A stretch of DNA of 29,553 nt from Christensenella sp. UBA7584 (GCA_002477805.1 DLKQ01000037.1:1-29553); one strand, 5' to 3'. Positions 20,705-29,511 are shown, counted from the first letter of the stretch. The notes: a model not told the origin generated them from the letters alone. A program made the numbers and translations.

Positions 20705-21413
20705 CGAAAATTTATCGCTAATATTGCTTGCTAAAACTGGTGATATTGATGCAAAAAATGCTTTAATCAGCCAAAATTATCCCTTAATAAAAAGTGTTAT
20801 CAGAAGATATAAAAATAAAGGTGTTGAATATGATGACCTTTTTCAGTTAGGGTGTGTTGGATTTGTGAAAGCCATCAACAATTTTGATGCAAATTTTGGC
20901 GTTAAGTTTTCAACATACGCAGTGCCGATGATTGCGGGGGAAGTAAAAAGATTTTTGCGTGATGATGGTTCTGTAAAGGTTAGTAGAGCTATAAAAGCGC
21001 TTTCTATTCAAATAAAAAAGTATATAGACAAAAAGCAAAATGAGGGAGAAAATCCTTCTATCGAAGAAGTTGCAAAAGCTTTTAATGTAGATACCGAAGA
21101 AATTGTGTTTGCCCTTGATGCAGGAGTGTATCCAGTGAGTTTGTCTGCGAAAATTGATAATTCAGATGAGGGTGGGCTTACACTAGGGGACAGTATTGAA
21201 AGCCACGAGGATAGTGAGCAGATTCTTGATCATATGGTTTTAAAATCTCTCATAAAAAATCTTAATGAAAGAGAAAGAAAGATTATCATTATGCGCTACT
21301 ATAGAGACAAAACCCAAAACGAAATTGCAAATGAGCTCGGTGTGTCTCAGGTGCAAGTTTCAAGAATTGAAAATAAGGTGCTCAAAGAATTTAAAAAAGA
21401 GTTTAAAAACTAA
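20697..21413 (+). CDS. sigF: Forespore RNA polymerase sigma-F factor
   Basis: A 238-residue sigma-70 family protein of the SigF/SigG group: region 2 (YDDLFQLGCVGFVKAI and FSTYAVPMIAGEVKRFLRDDG, about 45-91), region 3 (SIQIKKYI to IVFALDAG) and region 4 with the helix-turn-helix TQNEIANELGVSQVQVSRIE (206-225). Position after spoIIAA and spoIIAB makes it sigma-F, the first compartment-specific sporulation sigma factor. The ATG at 20697 is preferred; an in-frame GTG at 20691 would only add two residues. Translation should be coupled to spoIIAB. Its end is convergent with and overlaps by 11 bases the coiled-coil gene on the other strand. Confidence 0.93.
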   Translation: MFDENLSLILLAKTGDIDAKNALISQNYPLIKSVIRRYKNKGVEYDDLFQLGCVGFVKAINNFDANFGVKFSTYAVPMIAGEVKRFLRDDGSVKVSRAIKALSIQIKKYIDKKQNEGENPSIEEVAKAFNVDTEEIVFALDAGVYPVSLSAKIDNSDEGGLTLGDSIESHEDSEQILDHMVLKSLIKNLNERERKIIIMRYYRDKTQNEIANELGVSQVQVSRIENKVLKEFKKEFKN

Positions 21414-21436
21414 ACTCTTCTTCTTTTTCTTTTTTA
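21397..21436. terminator. Bidirectional terminator at the sigF end
   Basis: AAGAGTTT (21397-21404) pairs with AAACTCTT (21412-21419) around a seven-base loop and is followed on the plus strand by a T/C-rich tail and on the minus strand by T6. It lies across the stop codons of sigF and of the minus-strand coiled-coil gene. Confidence 0.65.
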
Positions 21437-21615
21437 GCGATTTCTTTTTTAAGTAGCGAATTTTCCTTTTTTAGTGTATCGTTTTCTTTTTTTAACAAAT
21501 GCAGTTTTTTTCTGTATCCTTGAATTTGTAGTTCTTGATTAGTAATTTTTTCTTCTAGTGATTTGATTTCAATTTTTGTTCGTTGTTTATATTCATAAAA
21601 AAATTCATCAGTCAT
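21403..21615 (-). CDS. Small coiled-coil protein
   Basis: A 70-residue protein made almost wholly of one charged helix. From about residue 15 to 65 hydrophobic residues recur every three to four positions (IKSLEEKI, LQIQGYRKKLHLLKKEN, LKKENSLLKKEIAKK), so it should form a parallel dimer like a leucine zipper, though without a basic DNA-contact region. It resembles small coiled-coil proteins of the DivIVA/FtsL-partner size class only in general shape. AAAGGAG precedes the ATG, which supports that it is real. It follows the degV gene by 50 bases, with a possible TATACT box between, and its end overlaps sigF on the other strand. Confidence 0.65.
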   Translation of the reverse strand: MTDEFFYEYKQRTKIEIKSLEEKITNQELQIQGYRKKLHLLKKENDTLKKENSLLKKEIAKKEKEEEFSF

Positions 21616-21665
21616 TGTGTTTACTCCTTTAAAAGTAGTATATTAAAATAAACTGATGAAAGTTC

Positions 21666-22535
21666 TTATTCTATTATAAGTTGTGGAGCGTGAAAGAATA
21701 ATGCAACAGTACCTGGACCGCAATGTGTACCAACTGTTGTTTCCACTTCTCCGATGCTAATTTTTAGGTTTGAACCAAGATTTTGTAAAACGAGATTTTT
21801 TAATTCTTCAGCATCATCAGGAGCATCTGAATGGAGAATTATAAATGGATAATTTGTAAGTTCTTTTCCATATTTTTTTGCATAGGACACAAGTTCAAGC
21901 AAGCTTTTTTTCTTTCCAATTGCTTTCCCAATAATTTTTAATTTTCCATTGTCAGCGCAATGAAGAAGTGGTTTTATATTGAGTACCATTCCGACAAAAG
22001 CGGTTGCGGCAGAAATTCTACCACCTTTTTTGAGATGTTTTAAATCATCTACAAAGAAATAAGTTGAAAACTGATTTCGGTTTTGTTTTGCCCAATTAAC
22101 AAGTTCTTTGTGTGGCATTCCATCACTATTTCGCTTTGCAACTTCAACAACTAAAAGTCCAGCTCCCGCGCTAATATTTTGTGAATCAATCACATCAATT
22201 TGTCGCTCTGGGAATTCTTGTTTAAGTTCGCTAGTGGCAACAGCAAGTTGATTCCAAGTTCCACTCATTTGACCTGAGAAATGTATATAAATTATATCTT
22301 TTCCTTCCTCAAGAATTGGTGTAAATATTTCCTTATAAAGTTGTGGGTTAAGAGAACTTGTTTTTACTTGAACTCCGTTTCTTAATTTTTGGTAAAACTC
22401 GTTTAGAGATATTTCTCCTCTTTTTGTATATTCTCGGTCCCCAAGACAAAAAGGCATATAAATTTCCTTTATGCTATATTTTTCTAAATATTCAGGTAAA
22501 ACGTCACAACCGCTATCGGTAAAAATAACACTCAT
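21666..22535 (-). CDS. DegV family fatty-acid-binding protein (second copy)
   Basis: A 289-residue DegV protein: DSGCDVLPEYLEKY at the start, TSSLNPQLY around 60, HFSGQMSGTW near 86, DSQNISAGAG near 117, and DDLKHLKKGGRISAATAFVG near 160. It ends with IGEVETTVGTHCGPGTVALFF, the closing strand pair of the family. Like the first copy it should bind one acyl chain in the cytoplasm and, as FakB does elsewhere, hand it to a fatty acid kinase. Having two copies is common, since paralogues differ in preference for saturated or unsaturated chains. GGAG stands before the ATG. The leader contains a GTAGAA/TTCTAC hairpin followed by T5, as in the first operon. Confidence 0.9.
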   Translation of the reverse strand: MSVIFTDSGCDVLPEYLEKYSIKEIYMPFCLGDREYTKRGEISLNEFYQKLRNGVQVKTSSLNPQLYKEIFTPILEEGKDIIYIHFSGQMSGTWNQLAVATSELKQEFPERQIDVIDSQNISAGAGLLVVEVAKRNSDGMPHKELVNWAKQNRNQFSTYFFVDDLKHLKKGGRISAATAFVGMVLNIKPLLHCADNGKLKIIGKAIGKKKSLLELVSYAKKYGKELTNYPFIILHSDAPDDAEELKNLVLQNLGSNLKISIGEVETTVGTHCGPGTVALFFHAPQLIIE

Positions 22536-22574
22536 TTGTAATTCTCCATTTTATAGAAACAAATTCTCCAAAAA

Positions 22575-22592
22575 GTAGAAAGACAATTCTAC
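22575..22592 (-). promoter_or_regulatory. Leader hairpin of the second degV gene
   Basis: GTAGAA and TTCTAC form a perfect inverted repeat with a six-base gap, 20 bases downstream of the -10 box on the minus strand. In the transcript the hairpin is followed by UUUUU. An upstream TCTA could pair with the TAGA of the first arm instead. Confidence 0.5.
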
Positions 22593-22611
22593 CAATAATA
22601 GAGTTGGATAA

Positions 22612-22640
22612 ATTATAATATAGCAACTAAAATATTGCAA
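22612..22640 (-). promoter_or_regulatory. Sigma-A promoter of the second degV gene
   Basis: On the minus strand TTGCAA (22640-22635), a 17-base spacer and TATAAT (22617-22612). The leader to the ATG at 22535 is about 70 bases. Confidence 0.75.
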
Positions 22641-22687
22641 GCAATTTTTAATGAAAAAATAAAAATTTTAAATAATCAATATTTTTG

Positions 22688-22716
22688 TTGATTTTTTATG
22701 CGTTATAATTTATAAT
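22688..22716 (+). promoter_or_regulatory. Sigma-A promoter of the lon-engB-recD2-comF operon
   Basis: TTGATT (22688-22693), 17-base spacer, TATAAT (22711-22716). Two further TATAAT-like boxes nearby could give secondary starts. Confidence 0.7.
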
Positions 22717-22743
22717 ATAATGATTTATCATTAGGAGATTAAT

Positions 22744-25074
22744 ATGAGTGCAGTGAATGAAGATATACAGCTCAAAGAAAAAGCTCAGGAAATACGAGAA
22801 TTAGATGCTTTGAATTTAACTAACTTGGTGGTTATGCCGGGAGTAAGTGTTACGTGTGATGTAAATGGTAGTGCGGAAGGCCAGATAGTAACCGAAATTT
22901 TCAATAAAAAAGGTAAGATTCTTTTAGTGACAACAAAGAATGGGGCAATGCACCCAGTTGAAAAAGACTTGTTTGAATTCGCTTGTATTGCGAGGGTGGA
23001 CAGGATTGAATTAGCGGAAGGGAGTTTGAGAGTGACTTTTGTTGGTGAGGATAGAGCTGTGATTGAACAGGTCTATTCGATGTCTCCATTTGTTGTTCGT
23101 GTCAAAGTTGTTGATGATAAAAATGCTGAAACATCTGAAGCATACAGAAAGATGAATGAACTCAAGAAAAAATGTTGTGATATTACTAAGTTTGAAAAAT
23201 ACTTTCCTGTCGAAATTGAAGAGAGGTTTTTTTATGGTAATTTGTCACCATCTATATTTGCGGACTTATTTATTCATTTTTTAACAAAAAGTATAAAAGT
23301 TCAACAAAGAGTTTTGAAAGAAGTTGATGTTGAGAAAAGACTTGATATTGTTTCTGATTCTTTGGAAAGATACATTGGTGGATTTGTGTGGCGTAAGCAA
23401 ATTGATGACAAGGTTAATGCAAACTTAAGTAGAAGTCAAAAGGAAATGTATTTGCGTGAGCAACTTCGTGTCATAAACGAAGAACTGAATGGCGAAGTTG
23501 ATGAAATAGAGGAAATGCGTACAAGTGTAAAAGCAATAAAACTTCCTAAAGATGATGAAGAAAAAGTTATAAAGGAAATAAACAGACTTTCAAGATTGCC
23601 ATTTGGTTCTCCAGAGATAGGATATATAAAGAATTATATTGAAACTATTTTAGAACTTCCTTGGAATAAGAAAACAACTGACAATCTTGACCTTGTTCAG
23701 GCAAGAAAAGTTTTAGACAAGGAGCATTATGCTCTTGACAAGGTAAAAGATAGAATTATCGAAAATTTGGCTGTTATGAAACTTACTGGAAAGGTTAGTG
23801 GGCAAATTTTGTGCCTTGTTGGGCCACCTGGTGTTGGAAAAACTTCTATTGCACGCTCAATAGCTACCGCTATGGGTAGAAAATTTGTTCAGGTGGCACT
23901 CGGTGGTGTTAGTGATGAAAGTGTTATTAGAGGACATCGCAGGACATATGTTGGCGCTATGTGTGGACGAATATTGGCTGGAATGAAGCAAGCAAAGACA
24001 GTAAATCCAGTATTTCTTCTTGATGAAATTGACAAGCTTACAAGAGATATCAAGGGAGATCCGTCTAGTGCACTTTTAGAGGTTCTGGACCCTGAGCAAA
24101 ACAATCATTTTAAAGACAATTTTTTAGAAATTCCATATGACCTTTCGCAAGTTTTATTTATTCTGACAGCAAACACACTAAACACTATTCCAAGGCCACT
24201 TTTGGATCGTATGGAAGTGATTGAACTACGAAGTTACACTGAAATTGAAAAAATTCAAATTGCTGAAAAATACCTTATTCCAAAACAGGAAAAACTTTGT
24301 GGCTTAAAAGTAAAAACAGTGCCATTTACAAAAGAGCTTTTGAGTAAAATTATCAACGAATATACATATGAGGCTGGAGTTCGTGGACTTGAAAGAGAAA
24401 TTGGAACTATTTGTCGTAAATACGCGGCTATTCAAGTTGGTGCTGAAAAATTACCAGCAGTTTGCGAAAATAATCTGAAAGAGTTTTTGGGAAATGATTT
24501 CGCACACGAACCTGAAATGTTCCAAGGTGGAAATGTTGGTGAAGTTGTTGGGCTTTCGGTTACTTCTGTTGGTATTGGTCATACTTTGCTAGTTGAAGCT
24601 AGTGTTATACCAGGTGATAGTAAAATAACATTAACAGGAAAACAAGGGCAACTTATGAAAGAAAGTGCTCAAGCGGCATATTCTCTTGTGAAAAGTATGG
24701 CTCCAGAACTTGGACTAGACAGTTCAATATTTTCAAAATCTGGTTTACATATTCACATACCACACATTCCAGGAGGGGTTGAAGGTCCAAGTGCTGGAAT
24801 TGCGACAACAACTGCTATCGTTTCAGCTTTTACGGGTAGAAAAGTAAAAGAACATCTTGCAATGACAGGTGAGGTTTCTCTTAGAGGAAGAGTTCTTGCT
24901 ATTGGTGGTGTTAGAGATAAACTTATTGCTGCATCTCGAGTTGGTGTTAAAACAATAATTCTTCCAAAAGATAACGAGAAAGACCTTGATGACTTGCCAA
25001 AAGAAATTAAAAAGCAACTTATTATTCATCTAGTTGATGATATAAAGCAAGTGTTAAATTTTGCACTTGAATAG
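22744..25074 (+). CDS. lon: ATP-dependent protease Lon (LonA)
   Basis: A 776-residue LonA protease. The N-terminal substrate domain runs to about 210, followed by the helical NANLSRSQKEMYLREQLRVI stretch (225-244), AAA+ domain with Walker A GPPGVGKT (360-367) and Walker B VFLLDEIDK, and the C-terminal peptidase domain with the catalytic Ser683 in GPSAG and Lys726 in GGVRDK, 43 residues apart as in the E. coli enzyme. It forms a cytoplasmic hexamer that degrades misfolded and regulatory proteins. AGGAG precedes the ATG. It is followed ten bases later by engB, the same order as lonA-ysxC in Bacillus. Confidence 0.97.
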   Translation: MSAVNEDIQLKEKAQEIRELDALNLTNLVVMPGVSVTCDVNGSAEGQIVTEIFNKKGKILLVTTKNGAMHPVEKDLFEFACIARVDRIELAEGSLRVTFVGEDRAVIEQVYSMSPFVVRVKVVDDKNAETSEAYRKMNELKKKCCDITKFEKYFPVEIEERFFYGNLSPSIFADLFIHFLTKSIKVQQRVLKEVDVEKRLDIVSDSLERYIGGFVWRKQIDDKVNANLSRSQKEMYLREQLRVINEELNGEVDEIEEMRTSVKAIKLPKDDEEKVIKEINRLSRLPFGSPEIGYIKNYIETILELPWNKKTTDNLDLVQARKVLDKEHYALDKVKDRIIENLAVMKLTGKVSGQILCLVGPPGVGKTSIARSIATAMGRKFVQVALGGVSDESVIRGHRRTYVGAMCGRILAGMKQAKTVNPVFLLDEIDKLTRDIKGDPSSALLEVLDPEQNNHFKDNFLEIPYDLSQVLFILTANTLNTIPRPLLDRMEVIELRSYTEIEKIQIAEKYLIPKQEKLCGLKVKTVPFTKELLSKIINEYTYEAGVRGLEREIGTICRKYAAIQVGAEKLPAVCENNLKEFLGNDFAHEPEMFQGGNVGEVVGLSVTSVGIGHTLLVEASVIPGDSKITLTGKQGQLMKESAQAAYSLVKSMAPELGLDSSIFSKSGLHIHIPHIPGGVEGPSAGIATTTAIVSAFTGRKVKEHLAMTGEVSLRGRVLAIGGVRDKLIAASRVGVKTIILPKDNEKDLDDLPKEIKKQLIIHLVDDIKQVLNFALE

Positions 25075-25084
25075 TAGGTGAAAA

Positions 25085-25666
25085 ATGATTATAAAAATAG
25101 CAGAGTTTGTAAAAAGTGTCGCATCGGCAGATAAATTAGGAGAGTTTGATTTACCGCAATTTGCTTTTGTTGGAAGAAGTAATGTTGGCAAATCTTCTCT
25201 TTTAAATGGTTTGTGTAACAGATTAAAACTTGCAAAAACAAGTAGCACTCCTGGTAGAACTAGGCTTGTTAACATATTTAAGATAAATAACCAGTTTTAT
25301 TTTGTAGATTTGCCAGGATATGGTTATGCAAAAGCAAGTAAAGAGGCTCAGAAAAATTGGCAAAAACTCATTGGTACTTATCTTGAATTTAGTCACAATT
25401 TAAAGAGAGTTTTTGTTCTTCTGGACTGTAGGCATAAGCCAACGGAAAAGGATTTACAAATGCTTGATTATCTTTATGCTTTTCAAATTCCTTTTAGCGT
25501 AATACTTACAAAGACAGATAAACTTAGTAAAATGGAACTTCAAAAAAACAAGAAGATGATTTCAAGTTTTACAAAACTTGGTGTTGATGATTTGATTGAT
25601 GTGAGTAGTGAAAAAAAGGTGAATTTGGAAAAAATTTGGGCTGTCATAGAGCAAGATGTAATTTGA
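25085..25666 (+). CDS. engB: Ribosome-assembly GTPase EngB/YsxC
   Basis: A 193-residue TRAFAC GTPase with G1 GRSNVGKS (30-37), G2 TPGRT (55-59), G3 DLPGYG (75-80), G4 TKTD (142-145) and G5 SSE (174-176). The family is needed for a late step of 50S subunit assembly, where it binds near uL2 and the 23S rRNA. Length is normal. The ribosome binding site is AGGTG, weak but well placed, and translation probably benefits from the nearby lon stop. Confidence 0.96.
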   Translation: MIIKIAEFVKSVASADKLGEFDLPQFAFVGRSNVGKSSLLNGLCNRLKLAKTSSTPGRTRLVNIFKINNQFYFVDLPGYGYAKASKEAQKNWQKLIGTYLEFSHNLKRVFVLLDCRHKPTEKDLQMLDYLYAFQIPFSVILTKTDKLSKMELQKNKKMISSFTKLGVDDLIDVSSEKKVNLEKIWAVIEQDVI

Positions 25667-25675
25667 GAGGTTGTT

Positions 25676-27913
25676 ATGATTGTAAAAGGTGTTGTTGAAA
25701 ACATTGTTTTTCAAAATGTTGAAAACGGTTACACTGTGGCAGATGTTGATAATAACGGAGAACTTGTGACTATAGTCGGTAAAATGCCAGCTCTCAGAGA
25801 AGGTCAACTCATTGTTGCTGATGGACAATTTGTTTCTTCCGCTAAATGGGGGGAACAATTTTCTGTTTCGTCATTTGAAATAACTGAACCAACAACAATT
25901 GATGGAATTAAAAAATATCTTTCCAGTGGTCTTGTACGTGGTGTTGGTCCTGTTACTGCAAATGCGATTGTAGACAGGTTTAAGGAAGAAACTTTAGATG
26001 TAATAGAGTTTAATCCCTTAAGACTTGCTGAAATTAAGGGGATTAGTCTAAGCAAGGCTGCGGAAATAGGAAAAACCTTGTTTGAACTTAGAAAAATGCA
26101 AGATGCTGTGCTGTTTTTGCAAAGTTATGATATTTCAATGCACCTTTCCGTTAAAATTTATGAAACATATCAGAACAAGACTAAAGATATTTTGAAAGAA
26201 AACCCATACAAATTAGTTGAAGATGTGCAAGGAATTGGTTTTAGGACTGCGGATAAAATTGCTCAAAAAATGGGTATTGCGGAAGATAGTGATTTTAGAA
26301 TTAGGGCTGGAATTTTACATACACTTAACGAAAGTAGTGAGTACGACGGAAATACTTATATGCCAAAGGATTTGTTATTTGAAAATTTGGAAAAATTGCT
26401 ACTTATTAATGTTTCTTTTAAAAAAGATGAAATTCAACTTATACTTGAAAAAATGGTGCTAGATGGACTTATAAAAGAACTTGTATTAGATGACAAAAAT
26501 GCTGTTATGTTAACTAAATTTTATGTTATCGAAAAAAAATTGGCACAAAAGCTTTTACTTCTAAAAGTTCAAGCACCAATTTTGCATTTAGACCTGTCTA
26601 CTGAAATAAGTGAGTTTGAGCGGATAAACAAAATGTCTTTTCATAGCGATCAAAAAAATGCAATTGAACTAGCTATTAATAAAGGTGTTTGTGTAATAAC
26701 GGGTGGGCCAGGAACTGGGAAAACAACAATAGTCAAGTGTATACTAAATTTACTCAAAAGACTTGGAAAAAATGTTGCACTCCTTGCCCCAACAGGAAGA
26801 GCAGCAAAAAGACTTAGTGAAAGTTGTGGGTGCGAAGCGAAAACTATCCATCGGGCGTTAATGGTTGACCATACGAAGATTGGAAAGGGGGATCAGGTTT
26901 TTCTTTATAATGAAAACAATAAATTTCCGTTTGATGTTGTTATTGTTGATGAAGTGTCAATGGTTGATGTAAATCTTGCATACAATCTAATAAAAGCATT
27001 AAAAGCGGGTGCAAAACTTGTTTTGGTCGGAGATAAAAATCAACTTCCAAGCGTAGGTGCGGGGAATGTTCTAGCGGATATTATTGCATCAGAACTTATA
27101 CCTTATGTAAATTTAACTCAAATTTATAGGCAAGAAGAAACGAGCCTCATAATTCAAAACGCACATTTAGTAAACAATGGTCAAATGCCAATTTTAGATA
27201 ACTCTTGTAGAGATTTTTTCTTTGAGGCAAAAAAAGAACCTCAAGATATTATGCGTACAATTGTTAATATGCAGTGCAAAAGGATTCCAAAATTTTTAAA
27301 TATTGAACCAACAAAAATTCAAGTTCTTGCACCAATGCGTAATGGTGTATGTGGTGTTGATAATTTGAATAATATGATTCAAGCAGTTCTTAATCCTTCA
27401 ACTATGAAAAGCCCTGAAATTTTAATTGGTAATACAACTTTTCGGATTCACGATAAGGTTATGCAAACTGTAAACAACTATGACCTTGAGTGGAAGCGTC
27501 TAAATGGAAAAATGTTAGAACTCGGTGAAGGGGTTTTTAATGGTGATATTGGCTTTATTACTGATGTTAATATTCAACAAGGTTCAATTGAGGTTACATT
27601 TGAAGATGGAAGAGTTTGTGAATATCCTCGTAATGAAATAAGTCAGTTAACACTTAGTTACGCAATAACTATTCACAAAAGTCAGGGGAGTGAGTTTGAT
27701 GTTGTTATTATTCCAATGATTGGGGGGGCACCCTCAATATTAACAAGAAATTTACTTTACACTGCAATTACTAGGGCAAAACAAATGGTTGTTTTGGTTG
27801 GACAAAAGTTCCATCTTCAGACAATGATTCGTAACAATTATACAGCAACAAGATATAGTGCGTTAAAGCAATTCTTGAATGAGCAAGTTGCAAGTGTTGA
27901 GGCATTAACTTAG
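25676..27913 (+). CDS. recD2: RecD2 family DNA helicase
   Basis: A 745-residue SF1B 5'-3' helicase. The N-terminal third holds an OB-like domain (to about 72) and helix-hairpin-helix motifs (SSGLVRGVGPVTA near 83-95, LVEDVQGIGFRTADKI near 180-195) characteristic of RecD2 as opposed to RecBCD-associated RecD. The helicase core has Walker A GGPGTGKT (343-350), Walker B VDEVSM (424-429), motif III GDKNQLPSVGAG (452-463), a SYAITIHKSQGSEFD motif and a final YTAITRAK. RecD2 acts on its own in replication-fork and mismatch-related repair. GAGAGG precedes the ATG, ten bases after engB. Confidence 0.96.
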   Translation: MIVKGVVENIVFQNVENGYTVADVDNNGELVTIVGKMPALREGQLIVADGQFVSSAKWGEQFSVSSFEITEPTTIDGIKKYLSSGLVRGVGPVTANAIVDRFKEETLDVIEFNPLRLAEIKGISLSKAAEIGKTLFELRKMQDAVLFLQSYDISMHLSVKIYETYQNKTKDILKENPYKLVEDVQGIGFRTADKIAQKMGIAEDSDFRIRAGILHTLNESSEYDGNTYMPKDLLFENLEKLLLINVSFKKDEIQLILEKMVLDGLIKELVLDDKNAVMLTKFYVIEKKLAQKLLLLKVQAPILHLDLSTEISEFERINKMSFHSDQKNAIELAINKGVCVITGGPGTGKTTIVKCILNLLKRLGKNVALLAPTGRAAKRLSESCGCEAKTIHRALMVDHTKIGKGDQVFLYNENNKFPFDVVIVDEVSMVDVNLAYNLIKALKAGAKLVLVGDKNQLPSVGAGNVLADIIASELIPYVNLTQIYRQEETSLIIQNAHLVNNGQMPILDNSCRDFFFEAKKEPQDIMRTIVNMQCKRIPKFLNIEPTKIQVLAPMRNGVCGVDNLNNMIQAVLNPSTMKSPEILIGNTTFRIHDKVMQTVNNYDLEWKRLNGKMLELGEGVFNGDIGFITDVNIQQGSIEVTFEDGRVCEYPRNEISQLTLSYAITIHKSQGSEFDVVIIPMIGGAPSILTRNLLYTAITRAKQMVVLVGQKFHLQTMIRNNYTATRYSALKQFLNEQVASVEALT

Positions 27914-27923
27914 TGGGTGACAA

Positions 27924-28724
27924 ATGAAAATAGACTTAAATGGAAAAACTAAAAATTCAAAATTTAAAAATTTTGTAAAAAGAATTGTATCGTTTGCGGA
28001 TTCTATTCTTTTTCCTTCTAATATTAAATGTATTGATTGTGGTAAAGACTTACCTGGGAAACAGGAAATTGAATTATGTGATGATTGTTTGGGCAAATTG
28101 GAATTTCTAGATGAAGAAAAGTGTTGTAAACTTTGTGGTTCAAAACTAAAATCTTCTAATTTGTGTTTGAATTGTAAAAGTCACAAAAGAGAATTTGATA
28201 TAGCAAGAAGTGTTGCTTCATATGAAGGTGATGTAGCCAAGATTGTTGTGAACTTCAAATATAACAACAAACCTTATTTTTCAAGAACCCTTGGTGCATT
28301 GCTCGCGAAAAGGTTTGAAGAGTTAAACTGGAAAGTCGATTTTGCAATTTTTGTTCCAGTTACAAAAAGAAGAATGAAGACAAGAGGTTATAATCAAGCA
28401 CAGCTTTTGGCAAATGAACTATCTAAGCGGACAAAAATTCCTGTTTTAGATAATGTATTGATAAAGAAAAAGGATACACAGCAACAGGCTGGACTTGGTT
28501 TCAAGGATAGACAAGAAAATATAAAAAAGACTTTCGCGGTTTTAGATAAAGATAAACTTAATGGTAAAACTGTTGTGCTTGTTGACGATGTGTTTACAAC
28601 AGGTGCAACATCAAATGCTTGTGCCAAGTGTCTTAAAGATGCAGGTGTTAAAATGGTTTACGTTTTAACTTTTGCATCAACGCCAAGTAAAATCTTAACA
28701 ACTAATGCTCAGGAAACCAACTAA
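27924..28724 (+). CDS. comF: ComF family protein (phosphoribosyltransferase-like)
   Basis: A 266-residue protein with an N-terminal zinc region of cysteine pairs (C36/C39, C52/C55, C68/C71, C81/C84) and a C-terminal type I phosphoribosyltransferase fold whose PRPP loop reads VVLVDDVFTTGAT (217-229). The KTRGYNQAQLLA stretch (152-163) is typical of ComFC. In naturally competent bacteria the protein works with the helicase ComFA to bring single-stranded DNA into the cytoplasm; ComFA is absent here, and the family is widespread in bacteria not known to be competent. The site before ATG is weak (GTGGGTG). Ten bases follow recD2, so it is the last gene of the lon operon. Confidence 0.93.
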   Translation: MKIDLNGKTKNSKFKNFVKRIVSFADSILFPSNIKCIDCGKDLPGKQEIELCDDCLGKLEFLDEEKCCKLCGSKLKSSNLCLNCKSHKREFDIARSVASYEGDVAKIVVNFKYNNKPYFSRTLGALLAKRFEELNWKVDFAIFVPVTKRRMKTRGYNQAQLLANELSKRTKIPVLDNVLIKKKDTQQQAGLGFKDRQENIKKTFAVLDKDKLNGKTVVLVDDVFTTGATSNACAKCLKDAGVKMVYVLTFASTPSKILTTNAQETN

Positions 28725-28782
28725 AAAACGAAGAGGTTTACTTATTTAATTTATTCTAAATATTTGCTTTTGCTAAAAACAA

Positions 28783-28813
28783 ATAAAAAAGAGCTCCAAT
28801 TTTTGGGGCTCTT
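28783..28813 (-). terminator. Terminator, strongest for the minus-strand gene
   Basis: AAGAGCTCC (28789-28797) pairs with GGGGCTCTT (28805-28813) with one G:T pair and a seven-base loop. The T6 run follows it on the minus strand; on the plus strand, after comF, the tail is poor in T. Confidence 0.7.
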
Positions 28814-28849
28814 ACTATAATATATATATAATAGATTATTATAAACTTA

Positions 28850-29095
28850 TCATATAATATTATTTGCTTCACATAATTTCATTAAGTTTTTTCGAAGTGT
28901 TAGCTTTTTTGGGGTTAACATTATGAATGTTTTTTGATTGCTCTTTTTTTGTAAAACTTTTTCATTGTATTTTACTAGTTCATCATAAAATCTTTGTCTT
29001 TCTTCTTTTCTTGAACAATCATATTTTGTTTTTTGTATTTTTTCAAAATTTAAACTTTCATCTTTAGTATCCCAATTTTTATCCACATATACCAT
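28850..29095 (-). CDS. Hypothetical small basic protein
   Basis: An 81-residue lysine-rich soluble protein that I do not recognise. It starts VYVDKNWD, has a helical charged middle (KEERQRFYDELVKYNEKVLQ around residues 30-49) and ends with TPKKLTLRKNLMKLCEANNII. AAAAGGG lies seven bases before the ATG and a promoter with TATAAT is upstream, which supports that it is expressed. It sits alone between comF and the rRNA operon. Confidence 0.6.
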   Translation of the reverse strand: MVYVDKNWDTKDESLNFEKIQKTKYDCSRKEERQRFYDELVKYNEKVLQKKSNQKTFIMLTPKKLTLRKNLMKLCEANNII

Positions 29096-29121
29096 ATTTT
29101 TGTTTCCCTTTTATATAAATA

Positions 29122-29149
29122 ATTATATTAGAAAAATCAAAAAACTCAA
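29122..29149 (-). promoter_or_regulatory. Promoter of the small basic protein gene
   Basis: On the minus strand TTGAGT (29149-29144), 16-base spacer, TATAAT (29127-29122), then the AAAAGGG site before ATG 29095. Confidence 0.6.
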
Positions 29150-29227
29150 TATCTAAGCCCAAAAAACACTCGAAATAGATATGAACACCCGGGTGGGTTT
29201 GTAGGGAAAAAGTAAAAAAAGGCCATT

Positions 29228-29302
29228 TTTCGCAAAAAAAACTAAAAAATTTAAAAAAATTTGTAAAAACCCGTTGACATTATCAAAATATGTTGTTATA
29301 AT
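29228..29302 (+). promoter_or_regulatory. rRNA operon promoter with A-tract upstream element
   Basis: Perfect consensus TTGACA (29274-29279) and TATAAT (29297-29302) with a 17-base spacer. The 40 bases before it consist of runs of A and T (29233-29266) of the kind that act as UP elements. Confidence 0.92.
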
Positions 29303-29362
29303 GACATCGTTATCACTTGAGGCGACCCCTTGAAATACAGGATAAACTAAAAATGATAACGG

Positions 29363-29379
29363 GTACTTTGATAACTGAA
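29363..29379 (+). promoter_or_regulatory. boxA-like antitermination element in the 16S leader
   Basis: GTACTTTGATAACTGAA closely resembles the rRNA leader boxA of low-GC Gram-positive bacteria, which is bound by NusB/NusE to prevent early termination. A possible leader stem, CGTTATCA (29309-29316) with TGATAACG (29354-29361), ends just before it. Confidence 0.6.
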
Positions 29380-29511
29380 TATACTTACAAATTAAGGTTT
29401 TTTCGGTCTTGTCAATTCCGACATTGAATAACATTAATTATAATATATGTCAACATAAACAAGAACAAAAACTATTTTACGTTAGTGATTTTAGTTTTTG
29501 AGCTTAGATTA

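Larger units (their letters stand above)
29096..29511. other. rRNA operon control region
   Basis: No gene. It holds the promoter of the small minus-strand gene (29122-29149), the palindrome CACCCGGGTG (29186-29195), A-tracts, the rRNA promoter and the 16S leader with a boxA-like element. Confidence 0.75.

Noticed and set aside
29186..29195. Palindrome CACCCGGGTG upstream of the rRNA promoter
   Set aside because: Unusually GC-rich for the region, but a 10-base palindrome alone has no recognised role, and it lies about 80 bases before the -35 box.
29400..29455. Second rRNA promoter suggested by a TATAAT-like box near 29438
   Set aside because: No -35 box lies at an acceptable distance; it sits within the leader of the consensus promoter at 29274.
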